DNA from: Sphingobium sp.
GTDB lineage: Bacteria; Pseudomonadota; Alphaproteobacteria; Sphingomonadales; Sphingomonadaceae
Length of the DNA: 63,127 nucleotides
Direction of reading: 5' to 3'
NCBI RefSeq assembly: GCF_003248505.1
Contig: NZ_QFOA01000013.1
Location: 1 to 63,127, forward strand
The notes beneath the pieces were generated by a model. The model did no database searches. It had not been told where the DNA came from and was given only the letters and a program-made list of their open reading frames with translations. How positions within the stretch are numbered: position 1 is the first letter of the stretch; each line of letters begins with the position of its first letter. The translations under genes were made by a program, and so were the position numbers. Positions 15,931 to 23,638 of the stretch are shown piece by piece.

Positions 15931-16602
15931 ATGGATGAATCTCAGCATGCCCGCATCGCGCTCGATCGGCTGATCGCCGAGCGGGGGGACAATTATGCCG
16001 ATCTTTCCCGCCTGATCGGACGCAATCCCGCCTATATCCAACAGTTCATCAAGCGAGGGACCCCCCGCAAGCTGGACGAGGACGACCGCCGCGTGCTGGC
16101 GCGCTATTTCGGCGTGGCCGAGGAAATGCTGGGCGCGGCGACGCGCGATCCCGCGCGACCCGCGATCCGGCCCAAGGGGCTGCCGACGGTCGTGGCGGTG
16201 CCCCGGCTGGCGTTGGGCGCGTCTGCGGGGGTGGGGTCGCTCGACGATGACGAGCGCGCGGCGGGCGCGCTGGCGTTCGACGCAGGCTGGCTGCGCCATA
16301 TGGGCGTGCGACCCCAGCGCGTGTCGATCATTCGCGTCGACGGCGAATCGATGGCACCGACGCTCAACGATGGGGACGACATCATGGTGGATCATGACGA
16401 CGCCGCCGACCGGCTTCGCGACGGCATCTATGTGCTGCGACTCGACGGCGTGCTGATGGTGAAGCGGGTGGCGATGGGACCGCTGCGCGGGCGGTTCAGC
16501 GTGCTGAGCGACAACGCCCATTATCCCGATTGGGCGGATATCGACCCGGCGCTGGTGGATATCGTCGGTCGCGTGGTCTGGACCGGGCGGCGGTTGCACT
16601 AG
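15931..16602 (+). CDS. XRE-type regulator with S24 (LexA/CI-like) peptidase domain
   Basis: The protein has 223 residues. Residues ~8-65 form a helix-turn-helix domain (YADLSRLIGRNPAYIQQFIKRG). The C-terminal S24 domain has the catalytic Ser140 in VDGESMAPTL and Lys178 in VLMVKRV, as in LexA and CI. A possible self-cleavage site is Ala99-Gly100 (ASAGVG), followed by an acidic linker. Proteins like this bind operators as dimers and inactivate themselves when RecA is activated; that behaviour is inferred here. The gene is divergent from a small HTH gene, with two shared palindromes between them. Confidence 0.88.
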   Translation: MDESQHARIALDRLIAERGDNYADLSRLIGRNPAYIQQFIKRGTPRKLDEDDRRVLARYFGVAEEMLGAATRDPARPAIRPKGLPTVVAVPRLALGASAGVGSLDDDERAAGALAFDAGWLRHMGVRPQRVSIIRVDGESMAPTLNDGDDIMVDHDDAADRLRDGIYVLRLDGVLMVKRVAMGPLRGRFSVLSDNAHYPDWADIDPALVDIVGRVVWTGRRLH

Positions 16603-16648
16603 GGCGCGGGGATGCGCATCTGTGTCGCCGCACAGGGAGACATGACCG

Positions 16649-17566
16649 ATGAACGACAATGGCGCGGTAATCGCAAAGGCGATGGAATGGCAGGGCGCGC
16701 CGATGGCGCTGGCGACGGTGGTATCGACCTGGGGATCGGCCCCGCGCCCGCGCGGCAGCCATATGATCGTCCATGCCGATGGCCGGTTCGAGGGCAGCAT
16801 ATCGGGCGGCTGCGTGGAAAACGACGTTCTGCAACGCGCGGGCGAGGTGATCGCCGGGCGGGGCGCACACGTCCAGACCTATGGCGTGGCCGATGGCGAC
16901 GCGTGGGAAGCAGGGTTGCCGTGCGGCGGAGAGATCGCGGTGTTGGTGCAGCCGGTGGACGCAAGCGGTTTCGATCCCGCGCTTTTTGCCCGCATCGCGC
17001 AGGATCAGGCGCGCGGGCGTGCCTTGACGCTGGCAACCGATCTCAACATCGGCGTAACGCGCGAGCGGGCGGGGGAGGGGGACTTCCTCAACCGCTACGA
17101 TCCGCCCCGGCGGCTGCTGATCGTGGGAGCGGTACAGATCGCGCAGAGCCTGGTGCCGCTGGCGCAGGCAATCGGCGTGACGCCGGTGGTGATCGACCCG
17201 CGCGGTCGGTTTCTGACGCAGGAGCGGTTTCCCGGCGTCGAACTGGACGACCGCTGGCCGGACGAGGCGGTGGCGGCACGCTGCCCGGGCGAATCGACGG
17301 CGGTGGTGACTTTGAGCCACGACATCAAAATCGACGATCCCGCATTGGCCGAGGCGTTGCGCGGGACGACGGGCTATATCGCGGCGCTGGGATCGCGCAG
17401 GAGCCATGCGGCGCGGCTGGAGCGCTTGGGCGCGATGGGCTTTTCGACCGAGGAGATGAGGCGGATCGACGGCCCGGCGGGGCTCGACATCAAGGCGGTC
17501 GGCGCTGCCGAGATCGCCTTGTCGATCGCGGCGGGCATGATCGCGGGCTTCAATGCTGTTGGATAA
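16649..17566 (+). CDS. XdhC/CoxI family molybdenum-enzyme maturation protein
   Basis: XdhC-type proteins bind molybdenum cofactor and mediate its sulfuration and insertion into xanthine-dehydrogenase-family enzymes. The 305-residue protein has the N-terminal XdhC_CoxI domain (ALATVVSTWGSAPRPRGSHM, then GSISGGCVEN) and the C-terminal Rossmann-like domain (RRLLIVGAVQIAQSLVPLA, then ALGSRRSHAARLERL). No large molybdenum subunit is nearby. The only related gene in the window is an orphan [2Fe-2S] subunit at 55944-56498. Confidence 0.9.
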   Translation: MNDNGAVIAKAMEWQGAPMALATVVSTWGSAPRPRGSHMIVHADGRFEGSISGGCVENDVLQRAGEVIAGRGAHVQTYGVADGDAWEAGLPCGGEIAVLVQPVDASGFDPALFARIAQDQARGRALTLATDLNIGVTRERAGEGDFLNRYDPPRRLLIVGAVQIAQSLVPLAQAIGVTPVVIDPRGRFLTQERFPGVELDDRWPDEAVAARCPGESTAVVTLSHDIKIDDPALAEALRGTTGYIAALGSRRSHAARLERLGAMGFSTEEMRRIDGPAGLDIKAVGAAEIALSIAAGMIAGFNAVG

Positions 17567-17744
17567 GGGCTGCGGGGCGGTGCCCCCCGCCGCAAGGGAG
17601 GGGCGGGGGGCATATCCTTCACGCTGTCGGGCACCAAGGACAAGGCGCGCCTAGCAGAGCGATGCGAAACAGCAATACCTAAAATGGGGTAAATGCCAAT
17701 TATTCGGGCGTAAAATTTCTACTTTTTGTAATTTTATTGCAACA

Positions 17745-17930
17745 TCAGCAGCATCGACCGCCGCTTTTCCCGCCATAGCGCGCCTGCTGGCGATCGCGAA
17801 AGAAGGTTGTACGGTCCATCGGCACGCGATCGGGATGATGCGCTGCCATGTGGCGCAAATAGGCATCGTAGTCGGGCATGCCAACCATCAATCGCGCCGT
17901 CGCGCGCAGGCGGTGGAACAGGCCGCTCAC
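17745..17930 (-). CDS. ybdD: YbdD/YjiX family small protein, CstA partner
   Basis: A 61-residue protein ending in the family's terminal double Cys (SGGRCC). It carries the MVGMPDYDAYLRHMAAHHPD pattern of the YbdD/YjiX family. These small proteins accompany CstA/BtsT transporters and are reported to be needed for their function. The GTG start overlaps the cstA stop (GTGA at 17927-17930), so the pair is translationally coupled. An alternative internal ATG would remove the conserved N-terminus. Confidence 0.88.
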   Translation of the reverse strand: MSGLFHRLRATARLMVGMPDYDAYLRHMAAHHPDRVPMDRTTFFRDRQQARYGGKSGGRCC

Positions 17931-19978
17931 GCCGTCGCCCCGGCGGCCTGAGCCCCGATCTCGCGTGTCATGGGTGCGCCTTCGCGTCGGGCCGCAAGGC
18001 AGGTACGGACGGTGAAGCCGAGCAGCGACAGGACGACGAGGAGGAAGATCGCGACCAGCGCGGCATCGACCCGGTCGTTGAAGATAATGGCATTCATTTC
18101 CGCCACGGATTTGGCGGGCGCGAGCAGTTCGCCCGCCCTCGCTGCGTTCGAAAACCGGTCGGCATGGGCGAGGAAGCCGACCTTGGGATCGGTGGAAAAA
18201 AGCTTCAGCCACCCGGCGGACAGGGTGCAGATCAGCAGCCAGGCCGCTGGCACCGTCGTCACGAAGGCGAAGCGGTCGCGCTTCATGCGGAAGAGGACGG
18301 CGGTGCCCAGCATCAGCGCGATGGCGGCCAGCATCTGGTTGGAGATGCCGAACACCGGCCAGAGCGTGTTCACCCCGCCCAGCGGATCGGTCACCCCCTG
18401 GTACAGGAAGAAACCCCACGCCGTCACAGTCAGGCCGGTGGCAACGAATCCCGGCCATTGCCGTGTGCTGTCCTTGAAGCTCGGCACGGCGAGGGCAATC
18501 AAGTCCTGCAACATGAAGCGTCCGGCGCGCGTCCCCGCATCGACGGCGGTGAGGATGAAGAGCGCCTCGAACAGGATCGCGAAATGATACCAGAAGGCCT
18601 TCATCGCGGGGCCGCCGGCGACGTGACTGAAAATTTCGGCCATCGCCACCGCCAGCGTGGGCGCGCCGCCCGCACGGGAGATGATCGTATGCTCGCCCAC
18701 ATCCCGGGCGGTCTGTGCGATGAGATCGGGTGAGATCGGAAAGCCCATCGCGGTGACCGCTGCTGCCGCGCTGGCGGGGTCTGTGCCGATCAGCGCGGCG
18801 GGGCTGTTCATCGTGAAATAGATGCCGGGGTCGAGGATCGAAGCGCCGACCAGCGCCATGATCGCCACGAACGCTTCCATCAGCATCGCGCCATAGCCGA
18901 TCATCGGTGCGTCCGCTTCGCTGGCGATCAGCTTGGGCGTGGTGCCGCTGGCAATGAGGGCGTGGAAGCCCGACACCGCTCCGCACGCGATGGTGATGAA
19001 GAGGAAGGGGAAAAGGCCGCCCGACCAGACCGGGCCGTCGCCGCCGACGAACTGGGTCACAGCGTGCATCTTCAAGGGCGGGGCCATGATGACAATGCCG
19101 ATGGCAAGTGCGGCAATCGCTCCGATCTTGAGAAAGGTCGAGAGATAGTCGCGCGGCGCAAGCAACAGCCAGACCGGCAGGACGGACGCGACCGCGCCGT
19201 AGCCGATCAATATCCAGCATAACTGCACCGGGGTGAAGGTAAAGGCAGGACCCCAGACGGGCGAGTCCGCGATCGCCTGCCCATAGACGATGGCGGCGAT
19301 CAGCCCAACGAGGCCCAGCACCGATACTTCGCCGATCCGCCCCGGCCTGATCCAGCGCGTATAGGCTCCCATCGCCATGGCGAGCGGCACTGTGGCGGCG
19401 ACGGTGAACATGCCCCACGGGCTTTCCGCCAGCGCCTTGACCACGATCAGCGCCAGCACGGCGAGGATGATGACCATGATCATGAAAGCGCCGAACAGCG
19501 CGATGGTGCCTGCCGCCTGGCCCATTTCCATGCGGATGAGTTCGCCCAGCGACTTGCCGTCGCGGCGCATGGAGATGAACAGGACCATGAAATCCTGCAC
19601 TGCGCCCGCCAGCACCACGCCCGCGATGATCCAGAGCGTGCCGGGAAGATAACCCATCTGCGCGGCGAGCACCGGTCCCACCAGGGGGCCTGCGCCCGCG
19701 ATTGCCGCGAAATGATGCCCGAACAGAACGCTTCGGTCGGTCGCGACATAGTCTAGCCCGTCTGCGCGCCGGATTGCAGGGGTGGGTCGCGCGGGGTCGA
19801 GACGCATGACGTGGCGTGCGATGAACAGGGCGTAATAGCGATAGGCAACGAGGAAGCAGCTGACCGCGGCGACCACGATCCAAAGCGCGTTGACCGTTTC
19901 GCCGCGAGAGACCGCCACGACGCTCAGCGCAACGGCCCCCAGGATGGCGGTCAGGATCCAGGGAATGTGCCGGGTCAC
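17927..19978 (-). CDS. cstA: Carbon starvation protein A (CstA/BtsT family transporter)
   Basis: The protein has 683 residues with about 16-18 membrane helices. CstA family members import pyruvate or peptides and are induced on carbon limitation. Conserved pieces include YRYYALFIARHVMRLDP, FGHHFAAIAGAGPLVGPVLA, the VQDFMVLFISMRRDGKSLGEL loop and DPGIYFTMN. The GTG at 19978 is chosen because GAGG lies 9 bases upstream and it gives a normal N-terminus. The longer open frame upstream (to 20917) overlaps a lipoprotein gene on the other strand and is not credible. It is paired with ybdD. Confidence 0.94.
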   Translation of the reverse strand: MTRHIPWILTAILGAVALSVVAVSRGETVNALWIVVAAVSCFLVAYRYYALFIARHVMRLDPARPTPAIRRADGLDYVATDRSVLFGHHFAAIAGAGPLVGPVLAAQMGYLPGTLWIIAGVVLAGAVQDFMVLFISMRRDGKSLGELIRMEMGQAAGTIALFGAFMIMVIILAVLALIVVKALAESPWGMFTVAATVPLAMAMGAYTRWIRPGRIGEVSVLGLVGLIAAIVYGQAIADSPVWGPAFTFTPVQLCWILIGYGAVASVLPVWLLLAPRDYLSTFLKIGAIAALAIGIVIMAPPLKMHAVTQFVGGDGPVWSGGLFPFLFITIACGAVSGFHALIASGTTPKLIASEADAPMIGYGAMLMEAFVAIMALVGASILDPGIYFTMNSPAALIGTDPASAAAAVTAMGFPISPDLIAQTARDVGEHTIISRAGGAPTLAVAMAEIFSHVAGGPAMKAFWYHFAILFEALFILTAVDAGTRAGRFMLQDLIALAVPSFKDSTRQWPGFVATGLTVTAWGFFLYQGVTDPLGGVNTLWPVFGISNQMLAAIALMLGTAVLFRMKRDRFAFVTTVPAAWLLICTLSAGWLKLFSTDPKVGFLAHADRFSNAARAGELLAPAKSVAEMNAIIFNDRVDAALVAIFLLVVLSLLGFTVRTCLAARREGAPMTREIGAQAAGATA

Positions 19979-20296
19979 GCGGGAGCCTCGCTCTAACAGG
20001 GTGGGGATGGGCCGCACCCTAGGCATCCGTCCTCGGAAGGCAAGCGGCGGATCGCCCGGCCTCTCGTTCCTCATGCGCATTGCGTGTCGGGGGCGTCGCG
20101 CCCTGTCGGTGCGGTCGGTCGTTTTGACAATGACCGTCTCGCGGTCCATGGCCATGCCGGTCGCGGCGCTTCGGCAAGGAGAAGCGCTGCGGGGCGGGTC
20201 GCCGGATGGCGGTGCGCCATATCGATGTCGGAACAATTGGGCTGCCCCCATGCGCCACTGCATCGGCGCGGCGGCCGACAGGCAAGGGAGCGCGCG

Positions 20297-20848
20297 ATGG
20301 CGGGTCGGCGAAGCATGGACTGGAAGGCGCGCGGCGCGCTCATGATGGCGCTGGTGCCGCTCGCTTCCTGCGTGGGACCGGGTGCGGAGCGGCCCGCGCC
20401 GCGGCCCGTCGCTCACACCGCGCACCAACCCCAGCGTCCCGCGCCTGCGCCGGTGCGGCCTGTCGCGCCGGTCGAGTGGCAGGATCGCCCTGTCATGCCA
20501 GGCGAGTGGAGCTATCGCGCGCAGCCGGGCGGATCGGAAGCGGCATTCGGCATCGGTGGACGCATCAGCTTGCGCTGCGACCGGGCGACGCGACGCGTGG
20601 CCTTGGGCGGAATCGGCGCGGTGACGGGCGGCGTTACGGTGCGTACCAGCTATGGTGCGGCGTCCTGGCCTGCGGTGGCGGGCGAAGCGCCCGGTCAATG
20701 GGTCGCAGTGCGCGCGGCATCCGACCCGGTGCTGGACCAGATCGCCTACAGCCGGGGTAAGATCGCAGTCGAAGTGCCCGGCCAGCCGACCTTGATCGCG
20801 CCTGCCTGGGCCGAACTTGCCCGCGTCGTCGAGGATTGCCGGGGATAA
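20297..20848 (+). CDS. Putative lipoprotein
   Basis: A 183-residue protein. The N-terminus has charged residues, a hydrophobic stretch and a lipobox (MMALVPLASC, Cys lipidated). After a Pro/Ala-rich linker comes a ~110-residue domain with SLRCDRATRRVAL and ending VVEDCRG; the two Cys may form a disulfide. I do not recognise the family. AGGGAG sits at good distance before the ATG at 20297. The longer frame upstream overlaps the cstA leader. Confidence 0.7.
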   Translation: MAGRRSMDWKARGALMMALVPLASCVGPGAERPAPRPVAHTAHQPQRPAPAPVRPVAPVEWQDRPVMPGEWSYRAQPGGSEAAFGIGGRISLRCDRATRRVALGGIGAVTGGVTVRTSYGAASWPAVAGEAPGQWVAVRAASDPVLDQIAYSRGKIAVEVPGQPTLIAPAWAELARVVEDCRG

Positions 20849-20997
20849 TTTGCCGTCTGCCAAACGGGGACGGGCAAGTATGATTCCAAAAAAGAAAATT
20901 ACAAGGCTTGATCGCACCGCGCGTCTGATTCAAACTCCCTCCTGTGGCCGAACAAAGGCGCAGAGCCGGCGACGGCCACGCGGGCTTCAACATAGCG

Positions 20998-21011
20998 AAA
21001 GGAGGTGATCC
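20998..21011 (+). promoter_or_regulatory. Perfect 14-base Shine-Dalgarno sequence
   Basis: AAAGGAGGTGATCC is the exact complement of the 3' end of bacterial 16S rRNA (GGATCACCTCCTTT). It is far longer than any other ribosome binding site in the window. An ATG follows after one base (21013), another at 21020. Confidence 0.7.
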
Positions 21012-21012
21012 G

Positions 21013-21069
21013 ATGTCTCATGGTTCAGCAATGGGGTCGGTCAAGTCCATTCGGGGAATGCGCCGCTGA
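21013..21069 (+). CDS. Possible 18-residue peptide behind the perfect Shine-Dalgarno
   Basis: The frame from ATG 21013 reads MSHGSAMGSVKSIRGMRR then TGA. A second short frame starts at 21020 (MVQQWGRSSP). If one base were added after GGT at 21022-21024, the first frame would instead continue open for about 60 codons to a TGA at 21195-21197, just before the terminator. So this could be a leader peptide, or a small gene disrupted by a one-base deletion or read error. I do not recognise the sequence. Confidence 0.3.
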   Translation: MSHGSAMGSVKSIRGMRR

Positions 21070-21210
21070 GCGACGCAACAGCGTCGGCCCCCTTCATGCA
21101 GATTGAGCGACCTGCGCGCCATTATACAGGCCGTCGCTCGACGCATGGCGGGTTAGCGCGATTATCATTCCCTCTGGGCGGCACTTCCGGCCGCTGACCA
21201 TGTCAATGAT

Positions 21211-21265
21211 GGGCCGTCGGAGCGCGCGATCGTGCGTGCGTCCGGCGGCCCCTCTCATTTTTTTT
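21211..21265 (+). terminator. Rho-independent terminator, plus strand
   Basis: GGGCCGTCGG at 21211-21220 pairs with CCGGCGGCCC at 21242-21251 (one G-U), followed by CTCTCA and eight T. On the other strand no T-tract follows the hairpin, so it serves a rightward transcript, not the leftward holin gene. Confidence 0.75.
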
Positions 21266-21268
21266 GGG

Positions 21269-21538
21269 CTATCGCTCGATACCCTTGGCCTTGCCCCATG
21301 CGCGGGCGGCGGTATAGCCGAGATAGCCGGTGCCGAAGAGCGCATAAAGCGGTTCGGGCAGTGCATTGAGATAGGCGCGCATGCCGTCGGTGATCGCGGC
21401 GGCGAGGGCGGGCCGTATGCCGGCGATAAGGCCCATCGGGATCGACCAGAGCAGCAGCGCATACATGAGATACAGGAAGGCCGGGCGCGCGCGGGCGGCC
21501 CAGATATCGGCGGGCCCGTCTTCGAGGGGGAAGGTCAT
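21269..21538 (-). CDS. Holin of 3TMs (GTA-release type)
   Basis: An 89-residue membrane protein with hydrophobic segments FLYLMYALLLWSIPMGLIAGI and YALFGTGYLGYTAARAW. It matches the pattern of the three-helix holins used for gene-transfer-agent and phage release. Its ATG is one base from the stop of the endolysin gene. Holins permeabilise the inner membrane so that the endolysin can reach peptidoglycan. No phage structural gene lies near. Confidence 0.8.
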   Translation of the reverse strand: MTFPLEDGPADIWAARARPAFLYLMYALLLWSIPMGLIAGIRPALAAAITDGMRAYLNALPEPLYALFGTGYLGYTAARAWGKAKGIER

Positions 21539-21539
21539 G

Positions 21540-22079
21540 CTAACCGATCCGGTTCGCGAGCCAGCCGTAGAGGAAGGCTTCGTTGGCGGGCCGCTGTTCG
21601 GCGAGATGGATATAGCGTTCGCCCTGCAGCGATTCGAGAGCTTTTAGCAGCACCTTGTCGCCCGCCGGTCCGCGCAGCATGCGGAAGGCGCGCAGTGCAC
21701 CGAGCGTGCGCGCGCCGATGACACGATCCACCTTCAGGTCGGGATAATCCTTCTGGTTTCGGTTGAGCGCATTCAAGGCCCGTTGCAGGAAGCCGATGGC
21801 GGCGGCGGCGCCCATGTTGACAGCAGTGTCGAAAAGTTCCGCGGCGATTATCCAACTGCTTTCCGCCACGAAGCCAAGGCCCGGCTGGTCCCAATAGAGC
21901 CTGCGGTAGATGGCGGCGGCGATCCTGCGCGGCAGGGTGCGCATGTCGCCATAATAGCTATTCTCGCGCGCCACGGCCAAGGTGATGCCCATGTTGGTCG
22001 GACCGCCGCGATCGGCGGGATGGTGGATGTAGCCGCCTTCGCGCGCGATCACCTCGTCTATCAGGTCTTCGATGTTCAT
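21540..22079 (-). CDS. Endolysin, glycoside hydrolase family 108
   Basis: A 179-residue muramidase-like enzyme. The N-terminus has the family motif REGGYIHHPADRGGPTNMGIT, with catalytic Glu14 in EGGY. The C-terminal half (QRALNALNRNQKDYPDLKVDRVIGART) fits the peptidoglycan-binding PG_binding_3 domain. There is no signal peptide, so export depends on the holin encoded just downstream. Such pairs serve gene transfer agents and tailed phages. A palindrome at 22126-22140 lies in its promoter region. Confidence 0.88.
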   Translation of the reverse strand: MNIEDLIDEVIAREGGYIHHPADRGGPTNMGITLAVARENSYYGDMRTLPRRIAAAIYRRLYWDQPGLGFVAESSWIIAAELFDTAVNMGAAAAIGFLQRALNALNRNQKDYPDLKVDRVIGARTLGALRAFRMLRGPAGDKVLLKALESLQGERYIHLAEQRPANEAFLYGWLANRIG

Positions 22080-22125
22080 GCCGTGCCTTTCGAATAGGGA
22101 GACGCAATAATTATCCGATATGGTT

Positions 22126-22140
22126 CGCTGTAGGACAGCG
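22126..22140. promoter_or_regulatory. Inverted repeat between the lysis cassette and the PHA-region gene
   Basis: CGCTGT-AGG-ACAGCG, a perfect 6-bp inverted repeat 47 bases upstream of the endolysin ATG and 83 bases before the divergent gene. A possible operator. Confidence 0.45.
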
Positions 22141-22222
22141 GAATAATCCTTTGCCGTGTCGCTTCCTTCGTCGCATCTCAGTCGTTAGGGGGAATGGGAA
22201 CAGCACAGGAAGGTTTTGCGCC

Positions 22223-22528
22223 ATGGACATCGACATTCCCCATTCGCTCGGCCGCGACGAGGCGAAGCGCCGGGTCGAGGCAGGCCTGCCGAAACTGGAG
22301 AAGCATATTCCAAGTGGCGGCACCGTCAGCGCGATGTGGCCAGAACCCTACAGGCTGGACATGCGTATCGACGTGATGGGCCAGTCCATTCCGACGACCT
22401 TGTGGGTCGAGGACGCGCATATCCGGGCCTCGGTATCGGTGCCGATGATGCTCAAGATGATGTCCGGCCCGATTTCCGACTTCATTCGGGGCAGCGCGCA
22501 GAAGATGTTGGCGGCACCCGCTGCCTGA
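22223..22528 (+). CDS. Polyhydroxyalkanoic acid system family protein (PHA granule region)
   Basis: A 101-residue protein of the PHA-granule-region family. It shows IPHSLGRDEAKRRVEAGLPKLE near the N-terminus and a C-terminal segment with ISDFIRGSAQKML, as in that family. Its exact role in PHA metabolism is unknown. AGGAAGG lies about 10 bases before the ATG at 22223. It is far from phaC and the phasin in this window, and is followed after 39 bases by the DUF72 gene. Confidence 0.8.
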   Translation: MDIDIPHSLGRDEAKRRVEAGLPKLEKHIPSGGTVSAMWPEPYRLDMRIDVMGQSIPTTLWVEDAHIRASVSVPMMLKMMSGPISDFIRGSAQKMLAAPAA

Positions 22529-22567
22529 GGGGCAGGCGGCCGCACGCTGCGGAGAAGGAAAACGGGC

Positions 22568-23308
22568 ATGGCAGGGCAGATCAGAGTGGGTATCGGCGGG
22601 TGGGTGTACGAACCGTGGCGCGGTATCTTCTACCCCCAAGGGCTGCGGCAGAAGGATGAGCTGGCCTATGTCGGGCAGCAGCTGACCGCCACCGAGATCA
22701 ACGCCACCTATTATAGCAGCCAGAAGCCCGCGACCTTCGCAGGATGGGCGAAGGCTGTGCCGGACGGGTTCCGCTTCGCGGTCAAGGCGTCGCGTTATTG
22801 CACCAATCGAAAGCTGCTGGCGGAGGCGGGCGAGTCCGTCGCGAAATTTACCGGGCAGGGGATCGCGGAACTGGGCGACCGGCTGGGACCGATCCTGTGG
22901 CAGTTCATGCCGACGAAGCGGTTCGACCCTGACGACTTCGGCGCTTTCCTGACGCTATTGCCCGGCAGTGTCGATGGCGTGCCGCTGCGCCACGCGCTTG
23001 AAGTGCGACACGAAAGTTTCGTCGACCCCGCCTTCGTCCGGATGGTAAGGGAGGCCGGTGCGGCAATCGTCTATGCCGACCATGACGACTATCCCGCTAT
23101 CGAGGGCGACGATGTCGGCTTTTCCTATATGCGGCTGATGCGCACGCAGTCGGACGAGCCGACCGGTTATCCGCCCGAGGCCATTGCCAGTTGGGCGAGG
23201 CGGGCCGCGCGGCTCGCGGAGGCAGGCGATAGCTACGCCTTTTTCATCGGCGGAGCCAAGGAGCGCAACCCGGCGGCCGCCCGGGCGACGATCGTGGCAT
23301 TGGAGTGA
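22568..23308 (+). CDS. DUF72 family TIM-barrel protein
   Basis: The 246-residue protein begins with the DUF72 signature (RVGIGGWVYEPWRGIFYP) and has the conserved EINATYYSSQKPATFAGWA and FAVKASRY strands. LGPILWQFMPTKRFD, ALEVRHESF and VYADHDDYPAIEG follow. The fold is a TIM barrel; the function is unknown, and links to nucleic acid processing are only suggested in the literature. AGAAGGAAAACGGGC precedes the ATG. It is probably cotranscribed with the PHA-region gene. Confidence 0.88.
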   Translation: MAGQIRVGIGGWVYEPWRGIFYPQGLRQKDELAYVGQQLTATEINATYYSSQKPATFAGWAKAVPDGFRFAVKASRYCTNRKLLAEAGESVAKFTGQGIAELGDRLGPILWQFMPTKRFDPDDFGAFLTLLPGSVDGVPLRHALEVRHESFVDPAFVRMVREAGAAIVYADHDDYPAIEGDDVGFSYMRLMRTQSDEPTGYPPEAIASWARRAARLAEAGDSYAFFIGGAKERNPAAARATIVALE

Positions 23309-23315
23309 CACTCTG

Positions 23316-23330
23316 TTGCATTTGATGCAA
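23316..23330. promoter_or_regulatory. Inverted repeat upstream of the 27-residue peptide gene
   Basis: TTGCAT-TTG-ATGCAA, a perfect 6-bp inverted repeat 100 bases before the ATG at 23430. A possible operator for a dimeric regulator. Confidence 0.4.
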
Positions 23331-23429
23331 TTGGAAAGCCGGTCTTTGCGATTGTTACAATGATATGACGGGCGTAGGGCGTGCCTGCCGCTCAGGTCGA
23401 GCGGTCTTTTCATAAATATGGAGTCTATC

Positions 23430-23513
23430 ATGCGTCAGATGTTTCAGGGCGCGGTTCTTGCCGCCGCCGTCGGCACGCAGTTGCTGACCTTTTATTCGGT
23501 GCTCTATGCCTGA
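23430..23513 (+). CDS. Single-helix membrane peptide, 27 residues
   Basis: The frame reads MRQMFQGAVLAAAVGTQLLT then FYSVLYA and TGA. It has a basic N-terminus, one hydrophobic helix and an aromatic end, like known small membrane proteins. GGAG precedes the ATG by 7 bases, and a dedicated strong terminator lies 43 bases downstream. The complete small transcription unit supports it as a real gene. The function is unknown. Confidence 0.65.
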   Translation: MRQMFQGAVLAAAVGTQLLTFYSVLYA

Positions 23514-23555
23514 TCGTGGATCGCCCACGATCTCGATCCTGTCTAAGCGGGATGC

Positions 23556-23593
23556 AAAAAGGCCGCTCCTGGTTTGACCGGGGCGGCCTTTTT
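23556..23593 (+). terminator. Rho-independent terminator of the small peptide gene
   Basis: AAAAAGGCCGCTCC at 23556-23569 pairs with GGGGCGGCCTTTTT at 23580-23593 (one G-U). It could also act leftward for the convergent PspC gene, since it is flanked by A and T runs. Confidence 0.9.
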
Positions 23594-23638
23594 ACTTTCC
23601 CCTATCTTTTGCCAGGGTTCGTTAGACTGTCTGGGCCA

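Larger units (their letters stand above)
20849..21268. other. 420-base region without a confident gene; holds a structured, terminated plus-strand transcript
   Basis: Contents in order: a weak 42-codon frame (20880-21008, starting MIPKKKITRL) whose stop lies inside the Shine-Dalgarno; a perfect 14-base Shine-Dalgarno (20998-21011); an 18-codon frame; small hairpins at 21071-21086 and 21105-21139; and a plus-strand terminator at 21211-21265. The terminator shows that a plus-strand RNA is made here. The protein, if any, is uncertain. Confidence 0.55.

Noticed and set aside
19979..20917. Long N-terminal extension of CstA
   Set aside because: It overlaps the lipoprotein gene on the other strand, has no signal or family match, and a GTG with a good Shine-Dalgarno exists at 19978.
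20998..21011. 16S rRNA 3'-end fragment on the minus strand
   Set aside because: Only the anti-Shine-Dalgarno part matches. The flanks do not continue into rRNA, and position before an ATG fits a ribosome binding site better.
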